Source: Methanobrevibacter sp. (GTDB taxonomy: Archaea > Methanobacteriota > Methanobacteria > Methanobacteriales > Methanobacteriaceae). Taken from it: DNA of 54,731 nucleotides. This document shows positions 36,429-48,275 of the stretch, one piece after another. How positions within the stretch are numbered: the first letter of the stretch is position 1; the number at the start of each line of letters is the position of its first letter. The notes under the pieces are model-generated. The model was not told where the DNA came from. It ran no database searches and saw only the letters and a program-made list of their open reading frames with translations. The stretch spans positions 1 through 54,731 of the forward strand of contig NZ_JAFRSC010000011.1 in the NCBI RefSeq assembly GCF_017427765.1, in the 5' to 3' direction. Position numbers and translations under genes: made by a program.

Positions 36429-37673
36429 TTACATTCTTCTCATTCCGAAGAAATTAATTGCATCCACCAAATCATTAAATTGTTCTAACTCTCTTTCTAT
36501 GACGTTTTCATCAGTCATGTCTATGCTGAGTTCCCCATCAACAGATAATGTGTCCGGGCCACGACCAACTAGTCTGTCAACACCGTCTGCACTTAATATT
36601 CTTTCTGCATCAAGTTGGTGAACAAATGACCTTCCGGGGATAATTACAGCTTCTTTAATTTCACTTAAATCCAGTTGTTCCAAATCTTCTTTTGTTATTA
36701 GGCATGCAATTTCCTTTTCAACAGCAACAACATTAACGCTGTCAACTTCCATTTTGTTAAATATTTTAGAAATAAACGGTTCTGCAATTTTTGAAGTAAT
36801 TATCGTTGCCTCACCGGTTACTGGTTTGATAAACTGTAAAAATATTTCATTTTCGTCTTTAGCTATTGCAAACGGTCCGCCAGTTTCAGGATCACACAAT
36901 GGTGTGCCGCTTACTCTAAAGTTATATTCCTTATTAATCTGTTTTACAAGTTCTGCAAATTCTTCAACAGGCTGTGATTCATGGTTTTTAAGGATGGGTT
37001 CATTTCCCAATATTAATCCTTCATTAAATGTATTGGCAAATCTCATTAAAAGCATTCCTTTTGCACCCCACTCTTCTAAAGAGTTGCAAGTTTGTCTCAA
37101 TACATCTCCATCATTTACGCCGGGAATAATTACTGCAGCTCCGGTTAATTTAATATTTTCACAAAATATTTGGCATGCCTTAAGAGCTTCAGTGGGATTT
37201 GGGTCTTTAACCCATTCTTTTCTAAGTTTCGGGTCTGATGAAAAAATAGTAAATGAAACCTCTTCAACATTATTGTTGATTAATCTTGGAGCTATTTCAC
37301 TATCAGTTATTCCCTTTCCGCAGGTGTAGCTTAGACGTGATTTGATGGAGTACTGATTTAAATTAGCAGTTAATGTTTCAAGGTGAGGATAACAACTTAT
37401 ATCTCCTCCGCCACTGATGTCTGCAATAATTTCACCCTGCCTCATACTCATCATTAGAGCAGTCTGAACGGCATTCATCACTTCAAAAGGAGACTTGAAC
37501 CTTCCTTGAGTTTCACTAACTCCCTTACTACATCTTTCACAACCTATTTTATTAGGTAAACAATGAGCACAGCCAAATTCTTTAACATCTTTTACCTTTC
37601 TAAAGTAGCAATACTTACAAAATCCGTTGCAATCTTTTCCAGGTATTCCTCCTACATCCGCTACAACTTGCAT
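36429..37673 (-). CDS. mmp10: Mmp10: radical SAM arginine methyltransferase for McrA
   Basis: A 414-residue radical SAM enzyme known to make 5-(S)-methylarginine in the McrA active site. The cluster motif is CNGFCKYCYFRK (CxxxCxxC) near residue 17. A nearby Cys-rich stretch (CAHCLPNKIGCERC) is typical of the family and binds further metal. Other landmarks: ISGGGDISCYPHLETL, LSYTCGKGI and VIIPGVNDGDVLRQTCN. It is divergent from mcrB and is thus next to the operon whose product it modifies. A TATA-like element at about 37699-37708 suggests a short leader. Confidence 0.95.
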   Translation of the reverse strand: MQVVADVGGIPGKDCNGFCKYCYFRKVKDVKEFGCAHCLPNKIGCERCSKGVSETQGRFKSPFEVMNAVQTALMMSMRQGEIIADISGGGDISCYPHLETLTANLNQYSIKSRLSYTCGKGITDSEIAPRLINNNVEEVSFTIFSSDPKLRKEWVKDPNPTEALKACQIFCENIKLTGAAVIIPGVNDGDVLRQTCNSLEEWGAKGMLLMRFANTFNEGLILGNEPILKNHESQPVEEFAELVKQINKEYNFRVSGTPLCDPETGGPFAIAKDENEIFLQFIKPVTGEATIITSKIAEPFISKIFNKMEVDSVNVVAVEKEIACLITKEDLEQLDLSEIKEAVIIPGRSFVHQLDAERILSADGVDRLVGRGPDTLSVDGELSIDMTDENVIERELEQFNDLVDAINFFGMRRM

Positions 37674-38158
37674 GATTTATTATTTTTTATTTCATTTTAT
37701 TTATAAATAGAGTATATTTTTTTGATTAATTTTTTGTATTACTTTTAGTAATATTTATTACTCTGGGTCTTAAAAGTAATAATTTTTTATTTTACTTTTT
37801 TTATAGATTTATTATTTAATTATTCTTTATTTTTTTGTTTGAACATTAAATTTTAATTTATTTTATAATTAACTACTTTTTATTAATTAATATTCCTTGA
37901 TTTAATTTTTAAATCAAAATAAAAAGTATTACTTTTGACCACTTTTTTCTTAAAAATTTTTCGTTTTATTATACTTTATAAACTTTTCTAAATGTTCTTA
38001 GAGGTAATCTTTATATTATATCTAATATAAAATAAAATTTGTATACCATATGGATGGCTATTGCAAAAACTTGCTTTGTAGCTTTACTCAATTTGGTAAG
38101 AAAATTTTACCATTGACGTGGTATATTAGTTAAACTCTATTTATTTAGGAGGGAAAAA
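37674..38158. promoter_or_regulatory. Divergent mmp10/mcrB control region
   Basis: A 485-base very AT-rich region without a gene. For mcr: TATA box TTTATATT at 38010-38017, expected start near 38040, a leader of about 120 bases with a small hairpin (38094-38099 with 38107-38112), and a strong ribosome binding site (AGGAGG) before ATG 38159. For mmp10: TATA near 37699-37708 on the minus strand. A 9-base motif ATTACTTTT occurs three times: 37738-37746, inverted at 37772-37780, and 37928-37936. The last is part of a 15-bp palindrome (37922-37936). These are candidate regulator sites. Confidence 0.6.
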
Positions 38159-39490
<1,332 letters not shown>

Positions 39491-39525
39491 TTAATTTAAA
39501 TTATCTAATTTTCGAAGGTTAGAAT

Positions 39526-39975
39526 ATGGATATTGAAATATTTCCTCACAGAGTTCTTGGAAGTGACACAACTGAAAAGTTGTTAAATGACTTGGAATCT
39601 CTTGAAGATGTAAAACGAACTGTTATTCACGGTCCAAGATTCCCAAAAGGCGAAGCAACTTTACCACCAAAATATAGGGAACGTAGAGTTATTAATGTCA
39701 ATGGGGAAGATGTAGTTTTACAAGTTAAAACTGCTAGAATATTTCTTGAAATAACCTTGGAATCTACAATTGATGATGTCGAAGAAATCTGCGAAAAACA
39801 CATTCCATATGGTTTTGATATTAATCAGGATAGATCTAATTACATTAGAAAACAAAAAACAGTTTCTGATAGGATTAAATATGGTGATGCAGATTTACCA
39901 GATGAACTAGTTGGGATGACAGATCAATATTCAACATTCGATGACCATGTGAACATTATTAAAAAGGATGACTAA
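39526..39975 (+). CDS. mcrD: MCR operon protein D
   Basis: A 149-residue protein encoded in mcr operons but not part of the final enzyme. It interacts with MCR and is thought to act in assembly. The start [23 protein letters not shown] and the strand [26 protein letters not shown] are family features. It overlaps mcrC by 8 bases. Codon bias is lower than in mcrB/G/A. Confidence 0.96.
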   Translation: MDIEIFPHRVLGSDTTEKLLNDLESLEDVKRTVIHGPRFPKGEATLPPKYRERRVINVNGEDVVLQVKTARIFLEITLESTIDDVEEICEKHIPYGFDINQDRSNYIRKQKTVSDRIKYGDADLPDELVGMTDQYSTFDDHVNIIKKDD

Positions 39976-40582
39976 GATTAATATGATAGGACGCTGTACT
40001 CACGTAGTAGATTGTAGAGAAACAAGCGGTATGGGTAAAGGTGGAAGTCTTGCTCAAAGAGGGACTTTTGCTGAATGTGGTACTGACGTATGTGCGGTAG
40101 CTATGTCTCCTGGACGTAGACACATCACTAAGCCAGTTTGTGAAATTACTTTCGGTTTACGTGAAGCAAATGTTTTAACAAGTACAATGGTTTTAAATGC
40201 TGGTGCTGGTGTTCCTAGTGATGCTCCTGCTGCAGGGGGTACCTTATTCGGACTCACTGATAAAGAAGTTGAACAATTACAAAATTTCAAATTGCTTGTT
40301 GTTCACTTGGGCGGAGTAGCCAATCATTTAATTTACAAAGCAAGATTAATTCTAAGGAATGTTAATAAACACTGTATTATTATATGTGAATCACCGGTTG
40401 ACCATGAAGATTTTGCTAAAATTGGTGTAAAAACTTCTAAAGTCATGCCAGATTTTGAAGATATTAAAACCCAAGGGACTATTGATGATATTGTTACAGG
40501 GGTTATCCGAGGTCAAACAATTTCACAAGAAAAATTAGATGAAATTATTAGAAAAGTTAAATTAGCATTAGGAGATGCATAA
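39968..40582 (+). CDS. mcrC: MCR operon protein C
   Basis: A 204-residue protein of MCR operons, reported as part of the ATP-dependent MCR activation complex. It contains conserved Cys residues in [12 protein letters not shown] and [19 protein letters not shown], plus the loop [20 protein letters not shown]. Its presence in the operon (order BDCGA) marks this as the mcr isoenzyme operon and not mrt, which lacks C. It overlaps mcrD by 8 bases and ends two bases before mcrG. Confidence 0.96.
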   Translation: MTKINMIGRCTHVVDCRETSGMGKGGSLAQRGTFAECGTDVCAVAMSPGRRHITKPVCEITFGLREANVLTSTMVLNAGAGVPSDAPAAGGTLFGLTDKEVEQLQNFKLLVVHLGGVANHLIYKARLILRNVNKHCIIICESPVDHEDFAKIGVKTSKVMPDFEDIKTQGTIDDIVTGVIRGQTISQEKLDEIIRKVKLALGDA

Positions 40583-40584
40583 TT

Positions 40585-41343
40585 ATGGTACAAATTTATC
40601 CAGGTACTTCTCAGGTTGCTCAAAACAGAAGAAACTTCACTAACGCAGAATATGAGTTAGAAAAGTTAAGAGAAATTTCTGATGAAGACGTAGTAAAAAT
40701 ATTAGGTCATAAAGCTCCAGGTGAAGAATACAAATCAGTTCACCCACCATTAGATGAAATGGATGAGCCAGATGACAGTGTAAGAGAATTAGTAGCACCA
40801 ATCGACGGTGCAAAAGCAGGAGACAGAATTAGATACATTCAATTCGTAGACTCCATGTACTTTGCTCCAGCTCAACCTTTCTTAAGAGCTAGATCTTACT
40901 TATGCAGATTTAGAGGAATCGATACCGGTACATTATCCGGAAGACAAGTAGTTGAAGCAAGAGAAAGAGACATCGAAAAAATCTCAAAATATCTCTTAGA
41001 AACTGAATACTTCGATACCGCAAGAACCGGTATTAGAGGTGGAAGTGTACACGGTCACTCCTTAAGATTAGATGAAAACGGTTTAATGTTCGATATGCTC
41101 AGAAGACAAGTATTCAACAAAGAAACCGGTAAAGTCGAAATGGTTAAAGACCAAATTGGTAAAGAATTAGATGAACCTGTAGTCTTAGGTGAACCATTAG
41201 ACGAAGAAACTTTAAGAGCAAAAACCACTATTTACAGAATAGATGGTGAAGCATACAAAGATGATGAAGACGCTGTAAAAGTTTGTCAAAGAATTCACGT
41301 TTCCAGATCCTTTGGTGCATTCAATCCAATCATAGGATGGTAA
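40585..41343 (+). CDS. mcrG: Methyl-coenzyme M reductase subunit gamma
   Basis: Gamma subunit of MCR, 252 residues. Markers: [82 protein letters not shown] and the C-terminal [15 protein letters not shown]. It is one of the three subunits of the (alpha-beta-gamma)2 enzyme. Strong codon bias. Confidence 0.99.
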   Translation: MVQIYPGTSQVAQNRRNFTNAEYELEKLREISDEDVVKILGHKAPGEEYKSVHPPLDEMDEPDDSVRELVAPIDGAKAGDRIRYIQFVDSMYFAPAQPFLRARSYLCRFRGIDTGTLSGRQVVEARERDIEKISKYLLETEYFDTARTGIRGGSVHGHSLRLDENGLMFDMLRRQVFNKETGKVEMVKDQIGKELDEPVVLGEPLDEETLRAKTTIYRIDGEAYKDDEDAVKVCQRIHVSRSFGAFNPIIGW

Positions 41344-41348
41344 TTAAC

Positions 41349-43004
<1,656 letters not shown>

Positions 43005-43021
43005 ATAGATAGATAAACACG

Positions 43022-43056
43022 TAGATAGGTGTATTTTCACCTATCTATATTTTTAT
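43022..43056 (+). terminator. Terminator or attenuator between mcrA and mtrE
   Basis: A perfect 10-bp stem (43022-43031 with 43038-43047), 6-base loop, then TATTTTTAT. It lies about 18 bases after the mcrA stop. mtr has a separate TATA box downstream, so this most likely ends mcr, perhaps with read-through. Confidence 0.65.
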
Positions 43057-43060
43057 AAAT

Positions 43061-43226
43061 TCAAGTTTACTTGAAAAATTCCAAAACATTTATATAAAAA
43101 TTAATAAAATAATATATATTAAAGCAGTAATAATTCAAGTATGACTGATTTTTGTATGGAACAAAAATCAAAATTTCACGTTTATTAAATGATCAATTTA
43201 ATAAAATAATATGGAGGAAAAAAATT
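43061..43226 (+). promoter_or_regulatory. mtr promoter and structured leader
   Basis: A TATA-like TTTATATAAAAA lies at 43089-43100. Upstream of it is the palindrome TCAAGT-TT-ACTTGA (43061-43074). The expected transcript starts near 43118. The leader has two perfect stem-loops in tandem: 10 bp (43146-43155 with 43161-43170, 5-base loop) and 9 bp (43182-43190 with 43196-43204, 5-base loop). The ribosome binding site GGAGG (43213-43217) begins 9 bases after the second stem. Confidence 0.6.
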
Positions 43227-44108
43227 ATGGACCCTGTAACATTAGGTGTTGTTGCATTAATGGGTGCAGTTGCTACTATCGGAGGGGCTGCAGAGGACTT
43301 AGAATCAGATATCGGTTCTCAAAGTAACCCTAACTCTCAAGTTCAACTTGCTCCACAAATGGGACATTTACACCGTATGATAAACAAGGCGACTTCTGGT
43401 GAACCAGTCGCTTATGGTGTTTGGTGTGGTGTTGCTGGTGCTATTGCATACATAGTAATGTCTTTAGGTATTTTACCTGTTGTAGCTATTGCAATCGGTG
43501 CTTGTGTCGCTGCTTTTGTTCACGCTATTTATACTGTTACATCCCACATGGGAAGGATTGTCGGACAATCCCAATTTGAACAACCATTATTTATGGATGT
43601 ATTAACACAATCTTTAGGACCTATCGCAGGTCACGGATTTATAACTAGTTTTTGTATTGTTGGAATTTCTTACTTAATGACCATTCCATTAGGATTTAGT
43701 GATCCGTTACACGTATTCCCATTACCACTCTTAGCAATGCTTTGGGGTATTGCTTTAGGTGCTATCGGTTCTTCAACTGGGGACGTTCACTATGGTGCTG
43801 AAAGTGAGTATCAAAAATTCGAATTTGGTGGAGGAACTCCTGTAGCTATTCAAGGGGATATTGTTACTAAAGCTCCATTAGGTGCTAAAAACTCAATGGA
43901 TGTAGTAAACTTCTGTGCTAAATTCGGTGGACCATTAACTGGTTTCTGTTTCGGTCTCGTTGTATTCTTTAGTTTCTGGAATACAGTAGTCTTTGGAGTT
44001 TATGGTGGTATCATTGTTGGTATTATAATCATCATCTTATTAATTGTATTAGATGACAGATTAGAAGTATTCGCAAGAACCAAATATGGACCATATGATG
44101 AAGAATAA
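43227..44108 (+). CDS. mtrE: Tetrahydromethanopterin S-methyltransferase subunit E
   Basis: Integral membrane subunit of the sodium-pumping Mtr complex, which moves the methyl group from methyl-H4MPT to coenzyme M. The 293 residues have about six or seven hydrophobic segments. Markers are MDPVTLGVVALMGAVATIGGA, QLAPQMGHLHRMINKATSGEP and GAESEYQKFEFGGGTPVAI. The frame is open from TTG 43152, but GGAGG eight or nine bases before ATG 43227 fixes the start. First gene of mtrEDCBAFGH. Confidence 0.98.
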   Translation: MDPVTLGVVALMGAVATIGGAAEDLESDIGSQSNPNSQVQLAPQMGHLHRMINKATSGEPVAYGVWCGVAGAIAYIVMSLGILPVVAIAIGACVAAFVHAIYTVTSHMGRIVGQSQFEQPLFMDVLTQSLGPIAGHGFITSFCIVGISYLMTIPLGFSDPLHVFPLPLLAMLWGIALGAIGSSTGDVHYGAESEYQKFEFGGGTPVAIQGDIVTKAPLGAKNSMDVVNFCAKFGGPLTGFCFGLVVFFSFWNTVVFGVYGGIIVGIIIIILLIVLDDRLEVFARTKYGPYDEE

Positions 44109-44121
44109 GGAGGTTTCGATT

Positions 44122-44823
44122 ATGAGTCCACTATTCTTAATTTTATTCATCGCAATAGGCGGTATTATGATTGGTGCAGGTGTGCACTTTATTCCTGTAG
44201 GAGGAGCTCCTGCGGCTATGGCTACAGCTACTGGTGTAGGTACTGGTACTGCTATGTTAGCTGCTGGTGCAGGTTTAACAGGATTAATTACTGCTGCAAC
44301 TATGACAGGTGAACCATTCTATATAGTAGGTATAGGTGGAGCTATTGGTGCTATGATCATGATGGGTATTACCATGCTCATTGCAAACATAATCTACATC
44401 TTCGGTGTAGGTATTGTTCCAGCAGCATCCAAAGTACCTGTAGACTGGATTACCAAACGTAATCAAGAAGCTTACAAAACCCCTGGTACCGAAGGTCACG
44501 GTGTACCTCTCACTTCATTTGTAAGTGGTCTTATTGGAGGACTTCTTGGTGGTTTTGGTGGTGGATTAGTCTACTACGGTATTTACGACGCTCTTCAAGA
44601 AAGTATACTTGCATTAGATCCTACTATTTGTATCGGTTTAGCTGCTATTTTAGGTGTAGGTGTGTTCTTTATCAACTCTGTAATTGCTTCATATAACATT
44701 GGTGGTACCATTGAAGGTATGCACGATCCAAAATTCAAAAGAATTGGTACTGGAGCTATTGCTTGTGCTATCGCATCTATCGTTGTCGGAATATTTTGTA
44801 TTATTTTAACTGGAGGTATCTAA
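44122..44823 (+). CDS. mtrD: Tetrahydromethanopterin S-methyltransferase subunit D
   Basis: Membrane subunit of Mtr, 233 residues with about six hydrophobic, Gly-rich segments, among them GVHFIPVGGAPAAMATATGV. The C-terminal loop GTIEGMHDPKFKRIGTGAIA is also seen. Start at ATG 44122 is fixed by AGGAGG (44108-44113), and a longer frame from 44086 overlaps mtrE and is less likely. Confidence 0.97.
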   Translation: MSPLFLILFIAIGGIMIGAGVHFIPVGGAPAAMATATGVGTGTAMLAAGAGLTGLITAATMTGEPFYIVGIGGAIGAMIMMGITMLIANIIYIFGVGIVPAASKVPVDWITKRNQEAYKTPGTEGHGVPLTSFVSGLIGGLLGGFGGGLVYYGIYDALQESILALDPTICIGLAAILGVGVFFINSVIASYNIGGTIEGMHDPKFKRIGTGAIACAIASIVVGIFCIILTGGI

Positions 44824-44824
44824 G

Positions 44825-45640
44825 ATGTCTGCTGGTGGAAGTGCTGACGGTGCAGCTGCAGGTGCAGTAAGCTCAACTATGTTACTTGCTGTCGGTATCG
44901 TTGGAGGATTACTTTGTATTTACTTATCAGGCTTTTTAGGCAATATTGTAGGCCCAACTCTTGCTGCTATTGGAGCAGTTCTCGCTATTATTTGGGGAGC
45001 AGATGCTATCCGTAGAGTAGCAAGTTACGGTTTAGGTACTGGTGTACCTTCTATTGGTTATATGTCTTTATCTGTTGGTGTAATTGCAGCATTATCAGGT
45101 CTTGCTTTAGCTGCTAAGTTTGACATGCCAATTATAGGACCAGTTGCTGGTTTAGTTATTGCTGTAATAATTGGTGCTATTATTGCTATTGTCGCAACCA
45201 AAATTGTAGGTATGAAAATCCCAATTATGCTTCAATGTACTGTTGAGATTGCTGGTGCTGCTACCTTATCAATTTTAGGATTTGCTGTTACTATTGCAGG
45301 TTCATACGAAATGCTTGCAATATATGAAAATGTTGTTGCTACTGGTTTAATTGCTGTATTATTTATCATGTGTACTATGGCTATCCAACACCCATTCAAC
45401 GCATGTTTAGGACCTAACGAAGACCAATTAAGAACTCTCAAATGTGCATGTTCTACTGCATTCTTATCCATGACTATTGTCGGTCTTTTATCTGTTATTG
45501 GTGGAGGATTAGGTTGTGCAGTTGTTTTCATCGTAGGTTTAATTGGATGGATTGTATCATTCAGAGCATTCGTAATGGCTTCTATCAACGATGCAGCATC
45601 AACTAGATGGGCTGGATTATGGCCTAAAGTGGAGCAATAG
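44825..45640 (+). CDS. mtrC: Tetrahydromethanopterin S-methyltransferase subunit C
   Basis: Membrane subunit of Mtr, 271 residues with about seven hydrophobic segments. Markers: RVASYGLGTGVPSIGYMSLSVG, QHPFNACLGPNEDQLRTLKC and the end NDAASTRWAGLWPKVEQ. It starts one base after mtrD, so translation is likely coupled. MtrC, D and E form the membrane part where Na+ translocation is placed. Confidence 0.97.
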   Translation: MSAGGSADGAAAGAVSSTMLLAVGIVGGLLCIYLSGFLGNIVGPTLAAIGAVLAIIWGADAIRRVASYGLGTGVPSIGYMSLSVGVIAALSGLALAAKFDMPIIGPVAGLVIAVIIGAIIAIVATKIVGMKIPIMLQCTVEIAGAATLSILGFAVTIAGSYEMLAIYENVVATGLIAVLFIMCTMAIQHPFNACLGPNEDQLRTLKCACSTAFLSMTIVGLLSVIGGGLGCAVVFIVGLIGWIVSFRAFVMASINDAASTRWAGLWPKVEQ

Positions 45641-45657
45641 AATAGGAGGAATTAAAT

Positions 45658-45987
45658 ATGGCTCAAATGTTACCTATGGTACAGGTTATACCTGAAATGA
45701 ATTTCGCATTAGACCCTGCAACTGGGGTCATCGGATCATCTTTAGGTGGAGGAGTTATACTTCTATCTATGGATGATGTAAATGAACAAGTAGCAAAAGT
45801 GGAATTGGCTGCTGATGAATTAATGGCTTCATTAGACCCATATACAAGTCCTGCTGGATCATTCCCTGGAAGGGAAGGTTCTTATGTTACTGCAGGATTG
45901 TTAACTAACATGGTATATGGATTTTTATTAGCATCTTTCATCATATTTGCTGCATTACCTTTCTTAAGCGTATTGGGGGTATTATAG
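45658..45987 (+). CDS. mtrB: Tetrahydromethanopterin S-methyltransferase subunit B
   Basis: Small Mtr subunit of 109 residues with a cytoplasmic N-terminal part ([25 protein letters not shown]) and a single C-terminal membrane helix (about 82-105). AGGAGG stands before the ATG. It ends directly at the mtrA start. Confidence 0.96.
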   Translation: MAQMLPMVQVIPEMNFALDPATGVIGSSLGGGVILLSMDDVNEQVAKVELAADELMASLDPYTSPAGSFPGREGSYVTAGLLTNMVYGFLLASFIIFAALPFLSVLGVL

Positions 45988-46707
45988 ATGGCTGATAAAA
46001 AAGCTCCTGCAGATGGCTGGCCGGTTATTAGTGGGGATTACATTGTAGGTGATCCTGAAAGCCCTGTTGCAGTTACAACTCTTGCTTCTCACATTGAAGC
46101 AGAATTATCTGGCGCAGCAATCGCAGGTCCATGTAAAACAGAAAATTTAGGAATAGAAAAAGTAGTTGCAAACATTATTTCAAATCCTAACATCCGTTTC
46201 TTAATCGTTACTGGTGCTGAAGTACAAGGACACATTACTGGTCAAAGTATTAAAGCATTACATGAAAACGGTGCAGATCCAGATAAAAAGAAAATTATTG
46301 GAGCAACAGGAGCTATTCCTTTTGTAGAAAATATTCCACTCGACGGTATTGAAAGATTCCAAAACCAATTAGAAATTGTAGATTTAATCGATACTGAAGA
46401 TACTGGAGCGATTAATGCTAAAATCAAAGAATGTGTAGAAAAAGATCCGGGCGCTTTTGAAGAAGAAGCTATGGTCATTTCTGTCGATGAAGACGGTGGC
46501 GACGAAGACGATGGAGAAGAAATGAAAGTGGTATCTGCTGAAACTGCTCTTATTGAAGCAAGAATCAGGGATATTAACACTAAAATCGATATGGTTGGTG
46601 CTGTCCAAAGGAATTTGGCTGGAAATTATTCCGGTAAAGTTCAAGGTATAATGATTGGTCTAGCATTTACTTTAGTTGTCGGATTTTTATTCTTGGTTAT
46701 GATCTAG
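45988..46707 (+). CDS. mtrA: Tetrahydromethanopterin S-methyltransferase subunit A (corrinoid protein)
   Basis: Corrinoid-carrying Mtr subunit, 239 residues. Soluble domain at about 1-170 with [38 protein letters not shown] and [21 protein letters not shown], which contains the His that ligates cobalt. An acidic linker ([12 protein letters not shown]) leads to a C-terminal membrane helix. It receives methyl from MtrH and passes it to coenzyme M. cobY further downstream makes part of the cobamide nucleotide loop. Confidence 0.98.
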   Translation: MADKKAPADGWPVISGDYIVGDPESPVAVTTLASHIEAELSGAAIAGPCKTENLGIEKVVANIISNPNIRFLIVTGAEVQGHITGQSIKALHENGADPDKKKIIGATGAIPFVENIPLDGIERFQNQLEIVDLIDTEDTGAINAKIKECVEKDPGAFEEEAMVISVDEDGGDEDDGEEMKVVSAETALIEARIRDINTKIDMVGAVQRNLAGNYSGKVQGIMIGLAFTLVVGFLFLVMI

Positions 46708-46720
46708 AGGGGGTATAATT

Positions 46721-46927
46721 ATGGTACAAATTTCAAACAAACCAAACATAAGTAGTATGAAAAATGCTGCTGATGATGCGGAATATAGTTCAAAACTCCT
46801 TGCAAGAGAAGGTAAATTATTTGCCGGTTTACATGCAACTAGATTTAAAGGTTTTGCATATGGAATGGCTATTGCATTATTATTAATCGTAATTATTCCA
46901 TTTATTGCGAAATTAGCAGGATTTTAG
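46721..46927 (+). CDS. mtrF: Tetrahydromethanopterin S-methyltransferase subunit F
   Basis: Small subunit of 68 residues. The N-terminal part is soluble ([24 protein letters not shown]) and similar to the linker of MtrA. A single membrane helix (about 45-67) ends the protein. Position between mtrA and mtrG confirms it. Confidence 0.95.
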   Translation: MVQISNKPNISSMKNAADDAEYSSKLLAREGKLFAGLHATRFKGFAYGMAIALLLIVIIPFIAKLAGF

Positions 46928-46937
46928 AGGTGTTATT

Positions 46938-47189
46938 ATGAGTGATGAAAATTCAATACCTCAAGTAATGGTCTCCGCAGACGATGTCAATCAAATTCTT
47001 GCAAAATTAGACGATGCAGAAGAAAAAGTTGATTTTACTGTTGGGGAATATTATCAACGTTTAGGCCAACAAACTGGTAGAGATGTTGGTATATTGTATG
47101 GTATTATAATTGGATTATTAATTTTAATTATGGCTATTAAATTCGGTATAACTTCAATGTTATCTACCTTATTGGCTGCCCTATTATAG
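46938..47189 (+). CDS. mtrG: Tetrahydromethanopterin S-methyltransferase subunit G
   Basis: Small subunit of 83 residues with an N-terminal helical part ([38 protein letters not shown] split over two helices) and one C-terminal membrane helix. Start preceded by GAGGTG. Position between mtrF and mtrH fits. Confidence 0.95.
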   Translation: MSDENSIPQVMVSADDVNQILAKLDDAEEKVDFTVGEYYQRLGQQTGRDVGILYGIIIGLLILIMAIKFGITSMLSTLLAALL

Positions 47190-47202
47190 GAGGTTTATAC
47201 TT

Positions 47203-48135
47203 ATGTTTAGATTTGATAAAGAACAACTCGTCGTAGATATTGCTGGAGTAAAAATGGGAGGACAACCTGGTGAATACCCTACCGTTTTAGCAGGAACCAT
47301 CTTTTACGGCGGACACAATATTATTAGTGATGAAAAAGAAGGTATCTTTGATAAAGATGCTGCTGAAGAAAGAATTAAAACCATGGAAGAAATGTCTGAT
47401 GTAACTGGAAACCCTTGTGTTGTACAAACTTTCGGTGCTACTGACACTGCTATGGTTAAATACTTAGAATTTGTAGGTGAAGTTTGTGACAAACCTTTCC
47501 TTATAGATTCAACCGCAGCTGCAGCAAAAATTGCAGGTGTAGAATATGTACAAGAAGTAGGTTTAGCTGAAAGGGCTGTTTACAACTCTTTAAGTATGGC
47601 TGCAGAACCTGGTGAAATTGAAGCAGTTAAAAATTCCGACATCGATGCATCCATTCTCTTAGGATTCAACCCAATGACTCCTGGTGTAGAAGGAAAAATC
47701 GAAATTTGGGAAACTGGTGGATCTGTTATCGACCAAGGTATTCTTGAAATGGCTGACGAATGTGGAATTACCAAACCATGGATGGACGTAGCAGTTACTC
47801 CATTAGGTCAAGGTGCAGGACCTGCTGTAAGAACCTCTTACGCTGTAAAAGCTAAATGGGGATACCCAGTAGGATCTGGTATTCACAACGTTCCATCTGC
47901 ATGGGACTGGTTAAGAGGATACAAAAAAGAACACAAAGAAGCATGGCCTGTTTGTGATATCGGTTCAAACATCGTACAACAAATGGCTGGTGGAGACTTC
48001 GTTCTTTTCGGACCTATCGAAAACTCCAAACTTGCATTCCCTGCATGTGGTATGGCTGATATCATGATTGCTGAAGCAGCAAAAGATATCGGTACTGAAC
48101 CTGTTGAAGACCACCCAATTAACAACTTATTATAG
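47203..48135 (+). CDS. mtrH: Tetrahydromethanopterin S-methyltransferase subunit H
   Basis: Methyltransferase subunit of 310 residues with a TIM-barrel fold. It transfers methyl from methyl-H4MPT to the cobamide of MtrA. Markers: MFRFDKEQLVVDIAGVKMGG, GNPCVVQTFGATDTAMVKYL, SILLGFNPMTPGVEGKIEI and SGIHNVPSAWDWLRGYKK. No membrane segment. Last gene of the operon, followed by a strong terminator. Confidence 0.98.
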   Translation: MFRFDKEQLVVDIAGVKMGGQPGEYPTVLAGTIFYGGHNIISDEKEGIFDKDAAEERIKTMEEMSDVTGNPCVVQTFGATDTAMVKYLEFVGEVCDKPFLIDSTAAAAKIAGVEYVQEVGLAERAVYNSLSMAAEPGEIEAVKNSDIDASILLGFNPMTPGVEGKIEIWETGGSVIDQGILEMADECGITKPWMDVAVTPLGQGAGPAVRTSYAVKAKWGYPVGSGIHNVPSAWDWLRGYKKEHKEAWPVCDIGSNIVQQMAGGDFVLFGPIENSKLAFPACGMADIMIAEAAKDIGTEPVEDHPINNLL

Positions 48136-48148
48136 ATAAAAGGGTCCC

Positions 48149-48187
48149 GATTAGATGATTAATTCATCTAATCATTTTTTTCTATTT
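48149..48187 (+). terminator. Terminator of the mtr operon
   Basis: A perfect 10-bp stem (48149-48158 with 48164-48173) with a 5-base loop is followed by two T-runs. It lies 14 bases after the mtrH stop. Confidence 0.8.
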
Positions 48188-48275
48188 TTTTTAACTACTT
48201 TTTTTGAAATTATTTAATAAAATTTATATTATTATAAAAAGATATTTATAACTAAGTTTTAATTGAGGTTATAAA

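Noticed and set aside
41283..41348. N-terminal extension of McrA from an upstream TTG
   Set aside because: It lies inside mcrG in another frame; all MCR alpha proteins begin near MADKKF, and the ATG at 41349 fits.
43152..43226. N-terminal extension of MtrE
   Set aside because: It would cover the two leader stem-loops and ignore the GGAGG site before ATG 43227.
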